6,520 bases of DNA from Candidatus Gottesmanbacteria bacterium CG_4_10_14_0_8_um_filter_37_24. Its GTDB lineage: Bacteria; Patescibacteriota; Microgenomatia; 2-02-FULL-39-11. The stretch lies in contig PFMK01000049.1 in assembly GCA_002785215.1 (NCBI GenBank), positions 1 through 6,520 on the forward strand. Direction: 5' to 3'. Every line of letters starts with the position of its first letter. Within the stretch, counting starts at the first letter, position 1. Shown here one piece after another: positions 5,586 to 6,520 of the stretch. The position numbers and the translations under genes were made by a program. A model generated the notes under the pieces. The model made no database searches. It was not told where the DNA came from and saw nothing but the letters and a program-made list of their open reading frames with translations.

Positions 5586-6370
5586 AGAAAATGAGAGTAA
5601 GTCTGACGATCGGCTGGTTATATCCTGATTTAATGTCGACATACGGAGACAGAGGTAATGTTATCTGCCTGAAAAAAAGATGTTTGTGGAGGGATATTAC
5701 CGTTGGCATCTTACCGATTAATTTGGATACGTCCCGGAAGGAAATATTAAATTCGGATTTGATAATCGGAGGAGGTGCTCAAGACAGGCAGCAGACAATT
5801 GTCATCAAAGATTTAACTGCCAATAAAGCAACTGTCTTGAAGAAAATGTTTAAACGCGGTATTCCCGGTCTTTTCGTCTGCGGTTCTCCGCAGCTTTTGG
5901 GTCATTATTACATGACAGGTGATGGTACTCGACTTAAAGGATTGTCAATATTTGATTTCGTTACCAAGCATTTTGGACATAACAAACCCAGGTGTATAGG
6001 AAACACTGTAGGTGAAATGTTAAATTCGAAACTCGAAACTCGAAATTCGAAATTTAAGAAAACCATTGTTGGTTTTGAAAATCACGGTGGGAGAACATAT
6101 TTGGGAAAGAACGTAGAACCTTTTGCCAAAGTATTGGTTGGATACGGGAATAACGGAGAGGATGGATTTGAAGGAGCTGTTTTTCAAAATGTCATTGCCT
6201 GCTATTATCATGGACCTTTTTTGGCGAAAAATCCCCACATTGCAGATTGGTTAATTTCCAAGGCAATGGAAATAAAATACACAAAAATGATTGAGTTAGA
6301 ACCATTAGATGATACTCTTGAATGGCAGGCACATGATTATATTTTGAAAAAATTAAACGTGAGATTATAG
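5582..6370 (+). CDS. gatD: Lipid II isoglutaminyl synthase, GatD glutamine amidotransferase subunit
   Basis: A class I (CobB/CobQ-like) glutaminase that frees ammonia from glutamine and passes it to MurT for amidation of lipid II D-Glu. Visible motifs are YGDRGNV (21-27), the oxyanion-region GGGAQDRQQ (63-71), the nucleophile C100 in CGSPQLLG, R137 in PRCIGN (in the region of the glutamine-binding Arg of S. aureus GatD), VGFENHGGRTYLG (163-175) and the catalytic H210 in YYHGPFL. The common nucleophile motif is CGGYQLLG, so SP is a local variant. At 262 residues it is longer than S. aureus GatD (243). C100 and H210 are 110 apart, against 95 for the S. aureus pair (C94, H189, from memory). The excess falls at residues 147-160, where a 7-bp DNA tandem repeat is translated as NSKLETRNSKF. 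The overlap with murT and its own Shine-Dalgarno site fix the start. Confidence 0.96.
   Translation: MKKMRVSLTIGWLYPDLMSTYGDRGNVICLKKRCLWRDITVGILPINLDTSRKEILNSDLIIGGGAQDRQQTIVIKDLTANKATVLKKMFKRGIPGLFVCGSPQLLGHYYMTGDGTRLKGLSIFDFVTKHFGHNKPRCIGNTVGEMLNSKLETRNSKFKKTIVGFENHGGRTYLGKNVEPFAKVLVGYGNNGEDGFEGAVFQNVIACYYHGPFLAKNPHIADWLISKAMEIKYTKMIELEPLDDTLEWQAHDYILKKLNVRL
6024..6051. repeat. Four 7-bp tandem repeats (ATTCGAA/ACTCGAA) inside gatD
   Basis: The units are ATTCGAA (6024-6030), ACTCGAA (6031-6037), ACTCGAA (6038-6044) and ATTCGAA (6045-6051), followed by a degenerate ATTTAAG (6052-6058). The core TTCGAA is a palindrome. The unit is not a multiple of three, so the array is read in shifting phase, giving residues close to NSKLETRNSKF. 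It falls in a surface-loop region between conserved GatD motifs, as expected of an inserted element that was tolerated. Confidence 0.85.
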
Positions 6371-6406
6371 TTACTTAAGTTATTTAAGTCACTTAAGTTA
6401 CTTATG
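6371..6406. repeat. Four 9-bp tandem repeats (TTACTTAAG) between gatD and the next gene
   Basis: The units are TTACTTAAG (6371-6379), TTATTTAAG (6380-6388), TCACTTAAG (6389-6397) and TTACTTATG (6398-6406). The array starts on the base after the gatD stop codon and fills the gap to the next gene. The core CTTAAG is a palindrome, so the array is nearly the same on both strands and could form alternative hairpins. The last unit differs by A to T, and its ATG is the start codon of the next gene. Confidence 0.85.
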
Positions 6407-6520
6407 AAAGAAAATAAAAAAATACAAGAATTAAAAAAAGAATTATCTTTTTTATATGAGGTGGCAAGGAGTGTGCATTCCTTGGAAATTGATGAATTAC
6501 TAAAAGAAATTGTTAAAATT
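6404..6520 (+). CDS. N-terminus of a probable GAF-domain regulatory protein (partial)
   Basis: The first 39 codons of a gene that runs off the window. Residues 1-13 are Lys/Glu-rich and look like a short coiled coil. The following LSFLYEVARSVHSLEIDELL (14-33) matches the pattern that opens GAF domains in sensor histidine kinases, diguanylate cyclases and phosphatases (LYE(I/V)...L...LDELL..I). This makes a signalling or regulatory protein likely, but the output domain is outside the window. The ATG comes from the last unit of the 9-bp tandem repeat, and no Shine-Dalgarno site precedes it. The next in-frame start, GTG at codon 20, lies inside the conserved pattern and is less likely. It sits 33 nt after gatD on the same strand and may share its transcript. 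Confidence 0.7.
   Translation, partial: MKENKKIQELKKELSFLYEVARSVHSLEIDELLKEIVKI

Noticed and set aside
588..6370. Alternative genetic code (TGA as Gly)
   Set aside because: TGA ends the LysM and murT frames at the expected protein ends, and no conserved frame contains an internal TGA.
6371..6406. CRISPR array
   Set aside because: The 9-bp units are contiguous with no spacers. The 7-bp array at 6024-6051 fails for the same reason.

Overview
The window looks like a piece of an AT-rich bacterial chromosome, most likely from the Candidate Phyla Radiation (Patescibacteria). The pointers are the gene set (a PHP-fused family X DNA polymerase, HtpX, a MurT/GatD pair, a short membrane-anchored LysM protein), weak or absent Shine-Dalgarno sequences, a tRNA gene without encoded CCA, and short palindrome-cored tandem repeats between and inside genes. 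This placement is inference from sequence style and context. TGA ends two of the genes and interrupts none, so the TGA-to-Gly code of Gracilibacteria/Absconditabacteria does not apply.

Layout. Positions 1-587 hold no confident gene. There is a 54-codon leftward membrane ORF (69-233), possibly half of an EamA-type transporter; a 9-bp inverted repeat (299-321); and a GC-richer tract (about 361-587) packed with imperfect hairpins and one direct repeat 78 nt apart. Leftward from 1343 come tRNA-Asp(GTC), with a good sigma-70-like promoter, and then a one-TM, two-LysM protein (588-1142). The two may share a transcript.

Rightward from 1442 runs a compact series: polX (1442-3250), htpX (3295-4200), murT (4257-5585) and gatD (5582-6370, overlapping murT by ATGA). 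The 5' end of a probable GAF-domain regulatory protein follows (6404 to the window edge). polX and tRNA-Asp are divergent, with back-to-back promoters in the 98-nt gap. The predicted polX leader is only a few nucleotides and has no ribosome binding site.

Function. MurT and GatD form the amidotransferase that converts D-Glu of lipid II stem peptides to D-isoglutamine, and the LysM protein probably binds peptidoglycan from the membrane, so two parts of the window concern the cell wall. PolX belongs to DNA gap repair and HtpX to membrane-protein quality control.

The most unusual signals are a 7-bp tandem repeat (ATTCGAA/ACTCGAA) lying inside the gatD reading frame as an apparent insertion, a 9-bp tandem repeat filling the gap after gatD whose last copy becomes the next gene's start codon, and the hairpin-rich tract at 361-587. 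I found no CRISPR array, transposase or phage gene, and nothing that makes a convincing new defence or mobile system.
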